A stretch of DNA of 32,178 nt. Source: a virus. The position numbers and the translations under genes were made by a program. The DNA is taken from the IMG/VR virus record IMGVR_UViG_3300034101_004963, positions 1-32,178 of that record. One strand, given 5' to 3'. Of this stretch, positions 7,639 to 13,448 are shown in pieces (positions within the stretch are counted from its first letter, which is position 1; the number at the start of each line of letters is the position of its first letter). The notes beneath the pieces are model-generated. The model saw only the letters and a program-made list of their open reading frames with translations. It searched no databases and was not told where the DNA came from.

Positions 7639-7983
7639 TCATGACAACACCCGGTCGCCTTGCGCGGGCGCGGGCAGGTTTTCGACAAGGTCGATCAGTG
7701 CGCACACAGCGGGCGGGCGGCGGATGCGATAGCGGAGGATGGGCCCATAGCCCAGATCATCGCAGACCCGCCGCAGTTCTTTGCGGAACCAGCCGGTTCT
7801 GACCGTCTGCCAGCGCCAGAAAAAGCCGGGATAATCCCAAGTGATGGAAAACCCATCCTTGAGAATAACCTCGCGTTGTATCCACTCCATTTCCACATAC
7901 GCCGACCCTTTCCAGACAGGCGCAGCCCCGTCGTGCTCGATCCACGGCCCCCAGTCGCCGCTGCTGGAACCCGCGCCGGTCAT
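7639..7983 (-). CDS. Hypothetical phage protein
   Basis: 114 residues from ATG 7983, in an ATGA overlap with the upstream 46-residue ORF. The N-terminal WGPWIEHDG element recurs, as I recall, in small phage proteins of Rhodobacterales; the rest is basic (RYRIRRPPAVCALIDLV). No function is known. It is the last gene before the intra-operon terminator. Confidence 0.6.
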   Translation of the reverse strand: MTGAGSSSGDWGPWIEHDGAAPVWKGSAYVEMEWIQREVILKDGFSITWDYPGFFWRWQTVRTGWFRKELRRVCDDLGYGPILRYRIRRPPAVCALIDLVENLPAPAQGDRVLS

Positions 7984-8120
7984 TTCAAGCCCCCGGAATA
8001 CTCCCCCGAAAACTTTCCCAGCCGCCGCGCGGCGCGGGCGGCCCAATACTCGCCCACCGCAGTCAGATGGCAGGCGGCGGTCAACTCGGCCCGCAGCAGC
8101 CACAGCACCGCGCGCCTCAT
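7980..8120 (-). CDS. 46-residue coupled small protein
   Basis: A very short ORF (ATG 8120 to TGA 7980) that begins in an ATGA overlap with the upstream gene and ends in an ATGA overlap with the downstream one. It encodes a basic, amphipathic helical peptide (starts MRRAVLWLLRAELTAAC, then YWAARAARRLGKF). The two precise overlaps are the main evidence that it is translated. Function unknown. Confidence 0.55.
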   Translation of the reverse strand: MRRAVLWLLRAELTAACHLTAVGEYWAARAARRLGKFSGEYSGGLK

Positions 8121-8449
8121 GCCTCACCCGCCAGCGCCGAAAGGGCGGCAGGCCGCAGCGCCGGGTCGCTGATCGCGCGGGCCACCACCCAGCCGGACGG
8201 GGCATTGAACCCCTCCCACCAGTTGTCCGCCGTGGTCGCATCCACCTGGAACACATGCGCCACATGCGCCGGGCTGTCGAACGTGTCGCGCACGAACTGC
8301 CTCCAGACATGCGCAAAATGCTGGCGGTAAGCCAGCACCTCGCGCCGGTCGGAAAACTTTCGGGGGGACATGCCCCTGGCCTCGGGGCCAGCCTGGCCCT
8401 GCGGGCACACCGGCACAGCCCCGGAACGGATCGGCGCAGTACATGTCAT
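8117..8449 (-). CDS. Small HTH-like regulator, first gene of the early-left operon
   Basis: 110 residues from ATG 8449, preceded at 7-base spacing by a perfect AGGAGG (8462-8457). The C-terminal region, FDSPAHVAHVFQVDATTADNWWEGF, reads like a helix-turn-helix in which an unusual Trp-rich recognition helix meets 'PSGWVVARAI'. Such proteins occur in alphaproteobacterial phages and plasmids. An internal ATG (8371) would give 84 residues. As the promoter-proximal gene ahead of a terminator it is a candidate regulator or antiterminator, by position only. Confidence 0.65.
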   Translation of the reverse strand: MTCTAPIRSGAVPVCPQGQAGPEARGMSPRKFSDRREVLAYRQHFAHVWRQFVRDTFDSPAHVAHVFQVDATTADNWWEGFNAPSGWVVARAISDPALRPAALSALAGEA

Positions 8450-8550
8450 TCAGCAGCCTCCTGTGCGAATTGCGGGCAGGCGCGTTGCGTGCTTGTTACA
8501 CGCGCCGCGTGCGGTAGGTTGGCCACACGATCACCCAACGGAGGAATGAA
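8450..8550. promoter_or_regulatory. Divergent control region
   Basis: 101 bases between the early-left operon and the plus-strand accessory gene. It contains the inverted repeat GGCGCGT-N14-ACGCGCC (8479-8506). On the plus strand TTGTTA (8493-8498), 16 bases, then TAGGTT (8515-8520) is a plausible weak promoter for the gene at 8551, whose GGAGG lies at 8540-8544. No switch operator (ATACGCA-N3-TGCGTAT) is present. Promoters are predicted only. Confidence 0.45.
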
Positions 8551-9378
8551 ATGAGAGACCCAAAAACTGACGACCTTCGGATCGTCATCAATCTTGACTT
8601 TGACATCGAAGCCGACGGCGTCTCCACCGAAGGGGACGAAGACCTGATCGATCCCATGTGGTGCGAAATCGAGTACGTAGACGGCCAAGGTGAACTGCAT
8701 AGCCGAGAAGTCATCCTGCAAATGATCGAACGCAGGAAACGCTACCCGTCGATCGTTGCCAGTTTGGCCGACGACGAAGAAAAAGTGCGCAGTTTCAGGA
8801 TTGACCGCATCCAGTCGATTACGACCGAACACGGTGAAATCTACGAAGGCACCAGCTTTCTGACCGAGGTTCTGGGACTTAATATAAGTCCACGCAAGCT
8901 GCTTAGGGCACAGCCGACGCAAGAGGGTGCGACGCAAAGGCCAAAGAAGAACCCGCCTTGGGCCCCCCCGCAGCCTGGCACGGCCACGCTTATGGACTGC
9001 ATCGAGTCGCCCCTTTTGGTGCTTGTCGCCTGCGCCATGATCGACGGCAGCTTTGACGAAGCTGAACTGTCCTGTATCCGGGCATGGGCGGAAAGCGAGG
9101 CGCGTTTCCTTCACCTCTCGGGAATAATCCCGGAAACCTCTGCGCCCGAATTCGCATATATATTTCGCCGGATAGATGCCATGAGGCCCGCGATCAACGA
9201 AAGACAGCGCCACATGGCAATCACAGCGCAGATGACCGCCGAGGCCATCACGCGCTTCTGCGCAGCGCTGCGAGAAGTCGCCAATGCGGGCAGCGGCCAT
9301 CCAGACAAGTTGAGTTTGGTCAGCGATTTCGACATCCTGCGGCAGAACCCGTACATGCTGCGCAAGCTGCTGACGTGA
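8551..9378 (+). CDS. WYL-like plus TerB-like domain accessory protein
   Basis: 275 residues with ideal GGAGG spacing. Residues ~38-90 fit a WYL-type ligand-sensing fold: IEYVDGQGELHSREV, then ERRKRYPSIVAS, then SFRIDRIQSI, although the name-giving W-Y-L triad is not evident. A Pro-rich linker (130-145) leads to a helical domain starting LLVLVACAMIDGSFDEAEL (155-173), the DG..D..E pattern of TerB-like proteins. WYL proteins usually sense nucleic acids or nucleotides and often regulate defence loci. The gene has its own promoter region, opposes the left operon, and is less GC-rich than its neighbours, the hallmarks of a moron expressed from the prophage. Role is inferred. Confidence 0.6.
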   Translation: MRDPKTDDLRIVINLDFDIEADGVSTEGDEDLIDPMWCEIEYVDGQGELHSREVILQMIERRKRYPSIVASLADDEEKVRSFRIDRIQSITTEHGEIYEGTSFLTEVLGLNISPRKLLRAQPTQEGATQRPKKNPPWAPPQPGTATLMDCIESPLLVLVACAMIDGSFDEAELSCIRAWAESEARFLHLSGIIPETSAPEFAYIFRRIDAMRPAINERQRHMAITAQMTAEAITRFCAALREVANAGSGHPDKLSLVSDFDILRQNPYMLRKLLT

Positions 9379-9381
9379 AGG

Positions 9382-9422
9382 GGCGGTCAAGTGGTTCACA
9401 GCGCACCACCCCGCCGTTTCTT
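9382..9422. terminator. Possible bidirectional hairpin between convergent genes
   Basis: GGCGG (9382-9386) and GTGGT can pair with ACCAC and CCGCC (to 9415), leaving an asymmetric internal loop, followed on the plus strand by GTTTCTTT. It overlaps the end of the convergent minus-strand gene. Weak by itself, but the place is right for a terminator of the 8551-9378 gene. Confidence 0.3.
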
Positions 9423-9614
9423 TGGTCGGCGGTGAATGGCCAAATCCTCGAGAGTCAAGGCGCTGCCGCGTCGTGCGGCAGCCTCGATCAAGTCGGCATC
9501 ATAGCAGGCAGGAATGTTCCCGCGCCCGGCCCAGGAATGCACCGTCGTGTAAGGAAGGCCGAGATCATCGGCAATATCCCGGATCGTTGGCCAGATGTGT
9601 TGCAGGTGTTCCAT
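9396..9614 (-). CDS. Cro-like HTH regulator, probably translated from a leaderless mRNA
   Basis: 72 residues from ATG 9614. An HTH spans residues ~11-45 (IRDIADDLGLPYTTVHSWAGRGNIP), followed by ADLIEAAARRG and 'LTLEDLA', the layout of small Cro/YdaS-type repressors of alphaproteobacterial phages. A longer reading from 9650 is excluded because it would cover the promoter. The promoter at 9650-9622 places the transcription start at or next to the A of this ATG, with no room for a ribosome-binding site. It is one of two candidate switch repressors. No peptidase (S24) domain is present, so RecA-stimulated self-cleavage is not possible. Basic C-terminus (KKRR). Confidence 0.75.
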   Translation of the reverse strand: MEHLQHIWPTIRDIADDLGLPYTTVHSWAGRGNIPACYDADLIEAAARRGSALTLEDLAIHRRPKKRRGGAL

Positions 9615-9621
9615 GCGGGCA

Positions 9622-9650
9622 TTGATACGCACCATGCGTATTGCCGTCAA
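9622..9650 (-). promoter_or_regulatory. Promoter with embedded switch operator O1
   Basis: Minus strand: TTGACG (9650-9645), 17-base spacer, TATCAA (9627-9622). The 17-bp operator ATACGCA-N3-TGCGTAT occupies 9625-9641, covering spacer and -10, so binding must block this promoter. A second, interleaved inverted repeat, GCGTATTG-N4-CAATACGC, spans 9636-9655 and covers the -35. The start point would fall at about 9617-9614, the gene's ATG. Confidence 0.7.
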
Positions 9651-9722
9651 TACGCAATTTGCTGACTGTGATCAGCACCCTGCGAAGGTACCTTTGGAAC
9701 ACGTCTTTTGAGGAGAAAGTGG

Positions 9723-9983
9723 ATGCTGCAAGAACTGGGAGACAACCGGGATGCCGTCGCATTGCGCCTCATCCGGGTGCGCGAGGTCCTTGGCTACGAT
9801 CAGAAAAGCTTCGCCGAAAAGGCAGGCCTGCTTCCACAAACCTACGGACCCTATGAAACGGCCAAGCGCGAACTTACGCTGACGTCCGCGAAACTGTTGC
9901 GCAAGGCCTATGGGATCCCGCTCGACTTTCTGTTCTTCGGAAAGACAGATGACCTGCCGCAGAGAATCGCTGCCCACCTGTAG
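9723..9983 (+). CDS. XRE-family HTH regulator
   Basis: 86 residues from ATG 9723, preceded by GAGGAG (9710-9715) at 7 bases. A HTH_3-type domain covers residues ~14-70: LIRVREVLGYDQKSFAEKAG, then YETAKRELTLTSAKLLRKAYGIPLDFLFFG. The length and the absence of a C-terminal dimerisation/peptidase domain make it Cro-sized. It is divergent from the other HTH gene across 110 bases that contain O1, a GCTGA-N6-TCAGC repeat (9661-9676) and a perfect AAGGTACCTT palindrome (9685-9694), all candidate operators. Which of the two proteins maintains lysogeny cannot be decided from sequence. Confidence 0.8.
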   Translation: MLQELGDNRDAVALRLIRVREVLGYDQKSFAEKAGLLPQTYGPYETAKRELTLTSAKLLRKAYGIPLDFLFFGKTDDLPQRIAAHL

Positions 9984-10087
9984 GGCAGCCCATCAACCAA
10001 ATCGGCCCAGAAATCTAACGGCAAACCCGTTTCGGCGCGTGCTGATTTCATCAAGTCAAGCAGGCAAGCTTCCTGTTTCGGCGTCAT
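9908..10087 (-). CDS. Candidate LexA-controlled small protein (possible antirepressor)
   Basis: 59 residues from ATG 10087 with an AGGG a few bases upstream. The sequence is coherent for its first ~40 residues (MTPKQEACLLDLMKSARAET, then DFWADLVDGLPYRWAAIL), then becomes basic where it runs antisense to the end of the XRE gene (76-base overlap). No family recognised. Its interest lies in the LexA box 34 bases upstream (10121-10135). In several phages with non-cleavable repressors a small LexA-repressed antirepressor triggers induction, and this ORF is placed to do that. It may also be a chance frame. Confidence 0.4.
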   Translation of the reverse strand: MTPKQEACLLDLMKSARAETGLPLDFWADLVDGLPYRWAAILCGRSSVFPKNRKSSGIP

Positions 10088-10120
10088 TGGTTTCCCTCGT
10101 CTGACCTTCTACCTCTGTTA

Positions 10121-10135
10121 GAACAAAATCAGAAC
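10121..10135 (-). promoter_or_regulatory. LexA (SOS) box, alphaproteobacterial type
   Basis: Reads GTTC-N7-GTTC on the minus strand (GAAC-N7-GAAC on plus), an exact match to the direct-repeat LexA site established for Rhodobacter, Caulobacter and rhizobia. A TTTACA (10153-10148) upstream on the minus strand could be the -35 of the promoter it blocks. It precedes the 59-residue ORF starting at 10087. Confidence 0.7.
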
Positions 10136-10270
10136 AACTCGCCATTTTGTAAAGAGCCTTTTGGCGTCACGCCATCTTTCCACAGACTTCCTCACAGGAA
10201 ATTCGCTGGCTTGCCTGTCAGGGCATCCAAGAGCGATTCTTGCATTGGCAGCCAGCCGCGCATCAGGTGA

Positions 10271-10287
10271 ATACGCATGGTGCGTTT
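10271..10287. promoter_or_regulatory. Switch operator O2
   Basis: ATACGCA-TGG-TGCGTTT, one mismatch from the perfect palindrome. Its first 15 bases equal O1 read on the minus strand. It lies 30 bp (about three helical turns) centre to centre from O3, which favours cooperative binding on one DNA face. Confidence 0.65.
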
Positions 10288-10294
10288 TTCGGTG

Positions 10295-10323
10295 TTTACA
10301 ATACGCATCATGCGTATTACACA
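10295..10323 (+). promoter_or_regulatory. Early-right promoter with operator O3 as its spacer
   Basis: TTTACA (10295-10300), then exactly the 17-bp perfect palindrome ATACGCA-TCA-TGCGTAT (10301-10317), then TACACA (10318-10323). The operator fills the -35/-10 spacer. A start near 10330 would give a ~40-base leader to the ATG at 10372. The -10 is only a partial match. Confidence 0.6.
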
Positions 10324-10371
10324 TCTTCCCACAAACCCCGGCACGCCGCCGGGTGAAGGGGAGAAACCGCC

Positions 10372-10605
10372 ATGACACCGATCCACACAAAGATCAGCTA
10401 CGACCCGCGCGGCTTTGACGCTGTCGTATGCGTCCTGACCGACAAGGCGGAGGGTGGGACCCTCGCCTTTCGCTGGCTCTTGCGCGCCTACGAAGGTTAA
10501 AGCATCCCCGAATTGACCCGGCTTGCCATTGAAAACGGTGAGCCGTTGTCAGCGGTGCAGTGCCGGGAAATTTTCGGTCATCAAGAAAATTACGAAGCAG
10601 CCTGA
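10372..10605 (+). pseudogene. First early-right gene, interrupted by an in-frame TAA
   Basis: From ATG 10372 (preceded by AGGGGAG) the frame encodes 42 residues and meets TAA at 10498-10500. The same frame then continues for 34 codons of ordinary protein-like sequence (SIPELTRLAIENGEPLSAVQ and on) to TGA at 10605. Joined, they would make one 77-residue protein; a single base change of GAA or CAA to TAA would explain the stop. Either the gene is truncated, the first 42 residues suffice, or the base is a sequencing error. No function recognised. Confidence 0.5.
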
Positions 10606-10628
10606 CGCAACACACCCGGGAGAAACCG

Positions 10629-11000
10629 ATGACCCCCGCCCCCCTTCACCTGCCACCCGCTGCCACAGCGGCCCATGCCGGGCCGAACGTGGTCCGATAT
10701 TCTCTTATGTACGCAGGCCTTTGCCCGAAAGAGACGCGCCTTGCCGCCGCCCGCGCCCTGATGCAGCCCGATGCGGGCTGGGATGGCGTTAACCCCCGCC
10801 ACCTGCAGACCGCCTGCGACATGCTGCGCCAGATGGGCAGCCCCGCCGATGCCGCACTGGCCGACGCGGCACAGCCGCACATCACCGCGCACCGGCTGCG
10901 CTGGGAATCGGAACACCCGTTTCCCCGGATCGCCGTCGCCCTTGTCTTCTTTGTCGGCTTCATTGCCTTCATGTTTTTCACCTTGGCGGCGCAGCCATGA
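10629..11000 (+). CDS. Hypothetical protein with C-terminal membrane anchor
   Basis: 123 residues from ATG 10629. The soluble N-terminal part contains a helical region (CPKETRLAAARALMQ, then HLQTACDMLRQMG), and the last 20 residues (IAVALVFFVGFIAFMFFTLA) are a single membrane segment, giving a tail-anchored, cytoplasm-facing protein. It ends in an ATGA overlap with the next gene. Function unknown. Confidence 0.65.
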   Translation: MTPAPLHLPPAATAAHAGPNVVRYSLMYAGLCPKETRLAAARALMQPDAGWDGVNPRHLQTACDMLRQMGSPADAALADAAQPHITAHRLRWESEHPFPRIAVALVFFVGFIAFMFFTLAAQP

Positions 11001-11284
11001 CCCCCGCCCCCACCATCACCCCCTCCCACTGGCAGCGCTTTCACCAGCTGGCCGCTTTGATGCGCCGCCTTGGCGGGGTCGGGCCCACGGTGCGGGAATG
11101 CGCCGCCGCCTGGGGCGTCTCTGCCGGCACCGCCCGCACCACGCTGGCCCGGCTGGCCGACGCGGGCCTGATCCGCAAACTGCCCGCCCGCGACCGCGCC
11201 ATCGAACTCTGCCGCACTTTCACCACCGCCCCCGGCCCCGGCGGCCAGCACCTGATCCCCCACTGGCCGGAGCATGTGGCATGA
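10997..11284 (+). CDS. Small winged-helix DNA-binding protein
   Basis: 95 residues. HWQRFHQLAALMRRLGGVGP followed by TVRECAAAWGVSAGTARTTL and LARLADAGLIRK is a LexA-N/MarR-like winged HTH: a first helix, the turn, recognition helix, then wing. No effector domain follows. Probably a regulator of phage or host genes. ATGA overlaps at both ends tie it into the operon. Confidence 0.7.
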   Translation: MTPAPTITPSHWQRFHQLAALMRRLGGVGPTVRECAAAWGVSAGTARTTLARLADAGLIRKLPARDRAIELCRTFTTAPGPGGQHLIPHWPEHVA

Positions 11285-11598
11285 CCGCACCGAACCTGCC
11301 GGTCCTGTATCAGAACATCATGTTCGGCCTGCCCGATGACCTTGCGCGTGACGCCTTTCTTTGGGCATCGGAACGCACCCAGGACGACCTGATGCTCTAC
11401 AAGGCCGAAGACTTTGCGCGCGAAGTTCATTTGGTGATCACGCGCCTGAAACCTTGGCTCGACTTCGCCTTCCGGCGTCTTGGGCGCGATCCTTCCGACC
11501 CCGCCCTGACGCCCGACCTGATGAATTTCATCCTGAAACGTCACGCCAACTGGCGCTTCGGCGGCAACGTGACACCGTCCTACGCAGGTGCCCCATGA
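11281..11598 (+). CDS. Hypothetical protein
   Basis: 105 residues from ATG 11281 in an ATGA overlap. Mixed helical sequence (LPDDLARDAFLWASERTQDD, then HLVITRLKPWLDFAFRRLG). No motif recognised. Coupled to the next gene by a further ATGA overlap. Confidence 0.65.
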   Translation: MTAPNLPVLYQNIMFGLPDDLARDAFLWASERTQDDLMLYKAEDFAREVHLVITRLKPWLDFAFRRLGRDPSDPALTPDLMNFILKRHANWRFGGNVTPSYAGAP

Positions 11599-11801
11599 CC
11601 CATCCCGACCCCGACCTTGCCCGCCACGCCGCCCGGCTGGGCCGCCGCGCTTCCGGCCTTGCCGCAGACCCGCCTGCGGTCTGCGATTTCTGCGCCGAAC
11701 CCGACCTGCCGCTGCAGGCCACCGTGATCCGCGATGCATACGGCCCCTGGGCGGGCGACGTGATGCTTTGCCCCCGCTGCATCGTGCAGGTGCAGCCATG
11801 A
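11595..11801 (+). CDS. Small zinc-ribbon protein
   Basis: 68 residues with two CxxC pairs (CDFC and CPRC) 30 residues apart, the four-Cys pattern of a zinc ribbon. The helical, basic N-terminus (LARHAARLGRRASGLA) could contact nucleic acid or a partner protein. Start at 11595 in an ATGA overlap. Function unknown. Confidence 0.65.
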   Translation: MTHPDPDLARHAARLGRRASGLAADPPAVCDFCAEPDLPLQATVIRDAYGPWAGDVMLCPRCIVQVQP

Positions 11802-12211
11802 CCCAGATCCCCCTGCCCCGCCGCGCGTCGAACGTGGTGCCCTTCCCCGGCAGCGCCCGCATCGCGCAGAACGAATCGCGCCTTGCCGCCGCCCGCGCCA
11901 TACTGCGCGACGGTGGCCGGCATGACACCTTCACTGTGCTGATGGCCTGCAACACGCTGATCGAACTGGGCACTGCCACCGACCGGGAACTGGCCGATCT
12001 GATCGTGGCGCAAACCACCGCGCACATCATGCGGCCGCCGCTGCAGGCCACCGCCCGCCCGGCACCCCCCGCCAGGATCGCCCGCCTGCACCCCGTGGCC
12101 CGCCTGGCCTGCGCCGCCGCCACCGCCCTGCTGGTGCTGCTGATCGTCAACGACACCCCCGCCCGCCTTGCCGCCACGCTGCTGCAGGCCGAACAGATGA
12201 AAGACTGGTGA
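11798..12211 (+). CDS. Hypothetical protein with C-terminal membrane segment
   Basis: 137 residues from ATG 11798. The N-terminal two thirds are soluble and helical (ESRLAAARAILRDGG, then ELADLIVAQTTAHIM), followed by one membrane segment (LACAAATALLVLLIV) and a short periplasmic tail. It parallels the anchored protein encoded at 10629-11000. Function unknown. Confidence 0.6.
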   Translation: MTQIPLPRRASNVVPFPGSARIAQNESRLAAARAILRDGGRHDTFTVLMACNTLIELGTATDRELADLIVAQTTAHIMRPPLQATARPAPPARIARLHPVARLACAAATALLVLLIVNDTPARLAATLLQAEQMKDW

Positions 12212-12212
12212 C

Positions 12213-12575
12213 ATGACCGACACGCAAAACCACACCGACGACATGTTTCAAACCCGGATCACGCTTGATCCCGCCGAGAAGGATCACATGCGGCTTGAAT
12301 CCGTCTCTGACCGGATTCTGGCCCTTGCCGAGGCTCTGTCAGAGATCGACGCAACCAAAGCGGCGCTGCCCGGCGTCATGCTCTGCCGCGCGGTCATCGA
12401 AAAACTCCTCAGCGGCTACAAGATGAACCGCTCTGCGCTGGTCTACCGCATCGCGGCACGTCACGGCATTAACGCGCATGAAGTCGGCGAGGTCCAAACC
12501 GCACACGAAAATGGCGTGAGCGTGCTGATCGTGTTCCGCGAAGGTGCGCAATCACCAACCTTGCTGATGCCATGA
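12213..12575 (+). CDS. Hypothetical protein
   Basis: 120 residues, starting one base after the previous stop. Acidic, helical N-terminus (SVSDRILALAEALSEID), then a middle region with VIEKLLSGYKMNRSAL and a short beta-rich end. No family recognised. Ends in an ATGA overlap with the next ORF. Confidence 0.6.
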   Translation: MTDTQNHTDDMFQTRITLDPAEKDHMRLESVSDRILALAEALSEIDATKAALPGVMLCRAVIEKLLSGYKMNRSALVYRIAARHGINAHEVGEVQTAHENGVSVLIVFREGAQSPTLLMP

Positions 12576-12766
12576 CCGACAAAATCCTGGAAATGAACGA
12601 ACAGATCATTCCCGCCTACGTCGAGTGCATCCCGCTTGCACCGATGACCGAGATAACTGTCCGCATCATGCGGCAACACGTTCAGCGGGCAACAGAAAGC
12701 CTTGCCAGCGGCGACGTGGTGGCAATGCTTTTGGCATGGGCAGACATCAAGGATTACAAGCTGTGA
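12572..12766 (+). CDS. Small hypothetical protein
   Basis: 64 residues, acidic and helical (VRIMRQHVQRATESLASGDV, then MLLAWADIKDYKL). ATGA start overlap and GTGA end overlap. Function unknown. Confidence 0.6.
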   Translation: MTDKILEMNEQIIPAYVECIPLAPMTEITVRIMRQHVQRATESLASGDVVAMLLAWADIKDYKL

Positions 12767-13059
12767 CCGACACCCTTGAAAAGGCCATCGACTGGATGGA
12801 CCGCGCCCTGCGCGAAACACGGGAAACGCTGGCAGAGATGGACCCGGACAAGCGGGAAGAGGCGACCCGGAATGCGGGCTATTGCTTTGTTGACCGGGCG
12901 ATACAGGCGGGTGCCGTCGGGTCGCTCAGCTCCCGTTGGGACGGTCGGACATCATGGCGTGTTGAATGGCACCAAATTGAAGTGTGCGCCCACGTACCCT
13001 TCCTGACCATCTTCGACATGTGGCTTGCCGCCGCACGGGTAAAGGCAGGTGCGCAATGA
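12763..13059 (+). CDS. Hypothetical protein
   Basis: 98 residues from GTG 12763, which overlaps the previous stop as GTGA. A charged helix (LEKAIDWMDRALRETRETLA) is followed by a Trp-containing beta region (SSRWDGRTSWRVEWH). Moderately lower GC than flanking genes. No function recognised. Confidence 0.6.
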   Translation: MTDTLEKAIDWMDRALRETRETLAEMDPDKREEATRNAGYCFVDRAIQAGAVGSLSSRWDGRTSWRVEWHQIEVCAHVPFLTIFDMWLAAARVKAGAQ

Positions 13060-13184
13060 CCTTCGCCCTTGGCCTGTTCACCGGCCTTATCCTTGGCGCG
13101 GTCCTGACCCTTGGCGCGATGCACGCGGTCTGCCTCTGGCTGGCCGCCCGCGACGACGATCCGCGCCCCGCCCCTCCCCGGTAG
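13056..13184 (+). CDS. Small single-span membrane protein
   Basis: 42 residues: one Gly/Leu-rich membrane segment (FALGLFTGLILGAVLTLGAM) and a short acidic-basic, Pro-rich tail (RDDDPRPAPPR). Small anchored proteins of this shape are frequent in phage early regions, where they may alter host membrane proteins or block superinfection; nothing specific can be said here. ATGA overlap with the preceding gene. Confidence 0.55.
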   Translation: MTFALGLFTGLILGAVLTLGAMHAVCLWLAARDDDPRPAPPR

Positions 13185-13196
13185 GCGCGGCACTGC

Positions 13197-13224
13197 CCCC
13201 GGCGGCCCCCTCTGGCCGCCGGGG
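13197..13224. other. Perfect 11-bp GC hairpin between early-right genes
   Basis: CCCCGGCGGCC (13197-13207) pairs exactly with GGCCGCCGGGG (13214-13224) around a 6-base loop. No T-run follows on either strand, so it is not a standard intrinsic terminator. It marks the only real gap (63 bases) in the otherwise overlapping middle of this operon and could be a processing, stabilising or pausing element. Confidence 0.5.
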
Positions 13225-13247
13225 AATTCCCCCGAAAGGCACCCCCG

Positions 13248-13448
13248 ATGACAGCAGATCACATCTTACTGGCCGAACTTCGAATTGCCGAAATCGACGA
13301 CTGGTTTGCCAAAGCCACCGGATGGGGCAGTTGGATGGTCGAAGCAGCAAACGAGCGCGAAGGGCTTGTGAATGCCCTGCGCAAAGAGGGCCACCAGATC
13401 GAACATAAGCACCAAGCCCGATCCGGCACAGGAGGCCGCGTTGACTGA
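13248..13448 (+). CDS. Small hypothetical protein
   Basis: 66 residues following the GC hairpin. Helical and charged (LLAELRIAEIDDWFAKATGW, then EREGLVNALRKEGHQIEHKH). Weak ribosome-binding site. The 3' end contains the AGGAGG that serves the next gene. Function unknown. Confidence 0.6.
   Translation: MTADHILLAELRIAEIDDWFAKATGWGSWMVEAANEREGLVNALRKEGHQIEHKHQARSGTGGRVD

Larger units (their letters stand above)
10088..10371. other. Non-coding control region of the switch
   Basis: 284 bases holding the LexA box, operators O2 and O3 and the early-right promoter. Minus-strand frames cross it (for example one ending at 10192 and one spanning 10118-10390), but they run through the operators and promoter and lack ribosome-binding sites, so I do not call them. 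Confidence 0.6.

Noticed and set aside
8446-9399. Minus-strand 317-codon frame opposite the WYL-like gene
   Set aside because: The plus-strand gene has a strong ribosome-binding site and coherent domains; the antisense frame has no recognisable domain and would cover the divergent promoter.
10118-10390. Minus-strand frames over operators O2/O3 (90 and 64 codons)
   Set aside because: They span the promoter and operators, have unusual composition and no ribosome-binding site; a 28-codon stretch ending at 10192 is too short to support.
13197-13224. Intrinsic terminator in the early-right operon
   Set aside because: The stem is perfect but has no T-run on either strand, so I list it only as a hairpin.
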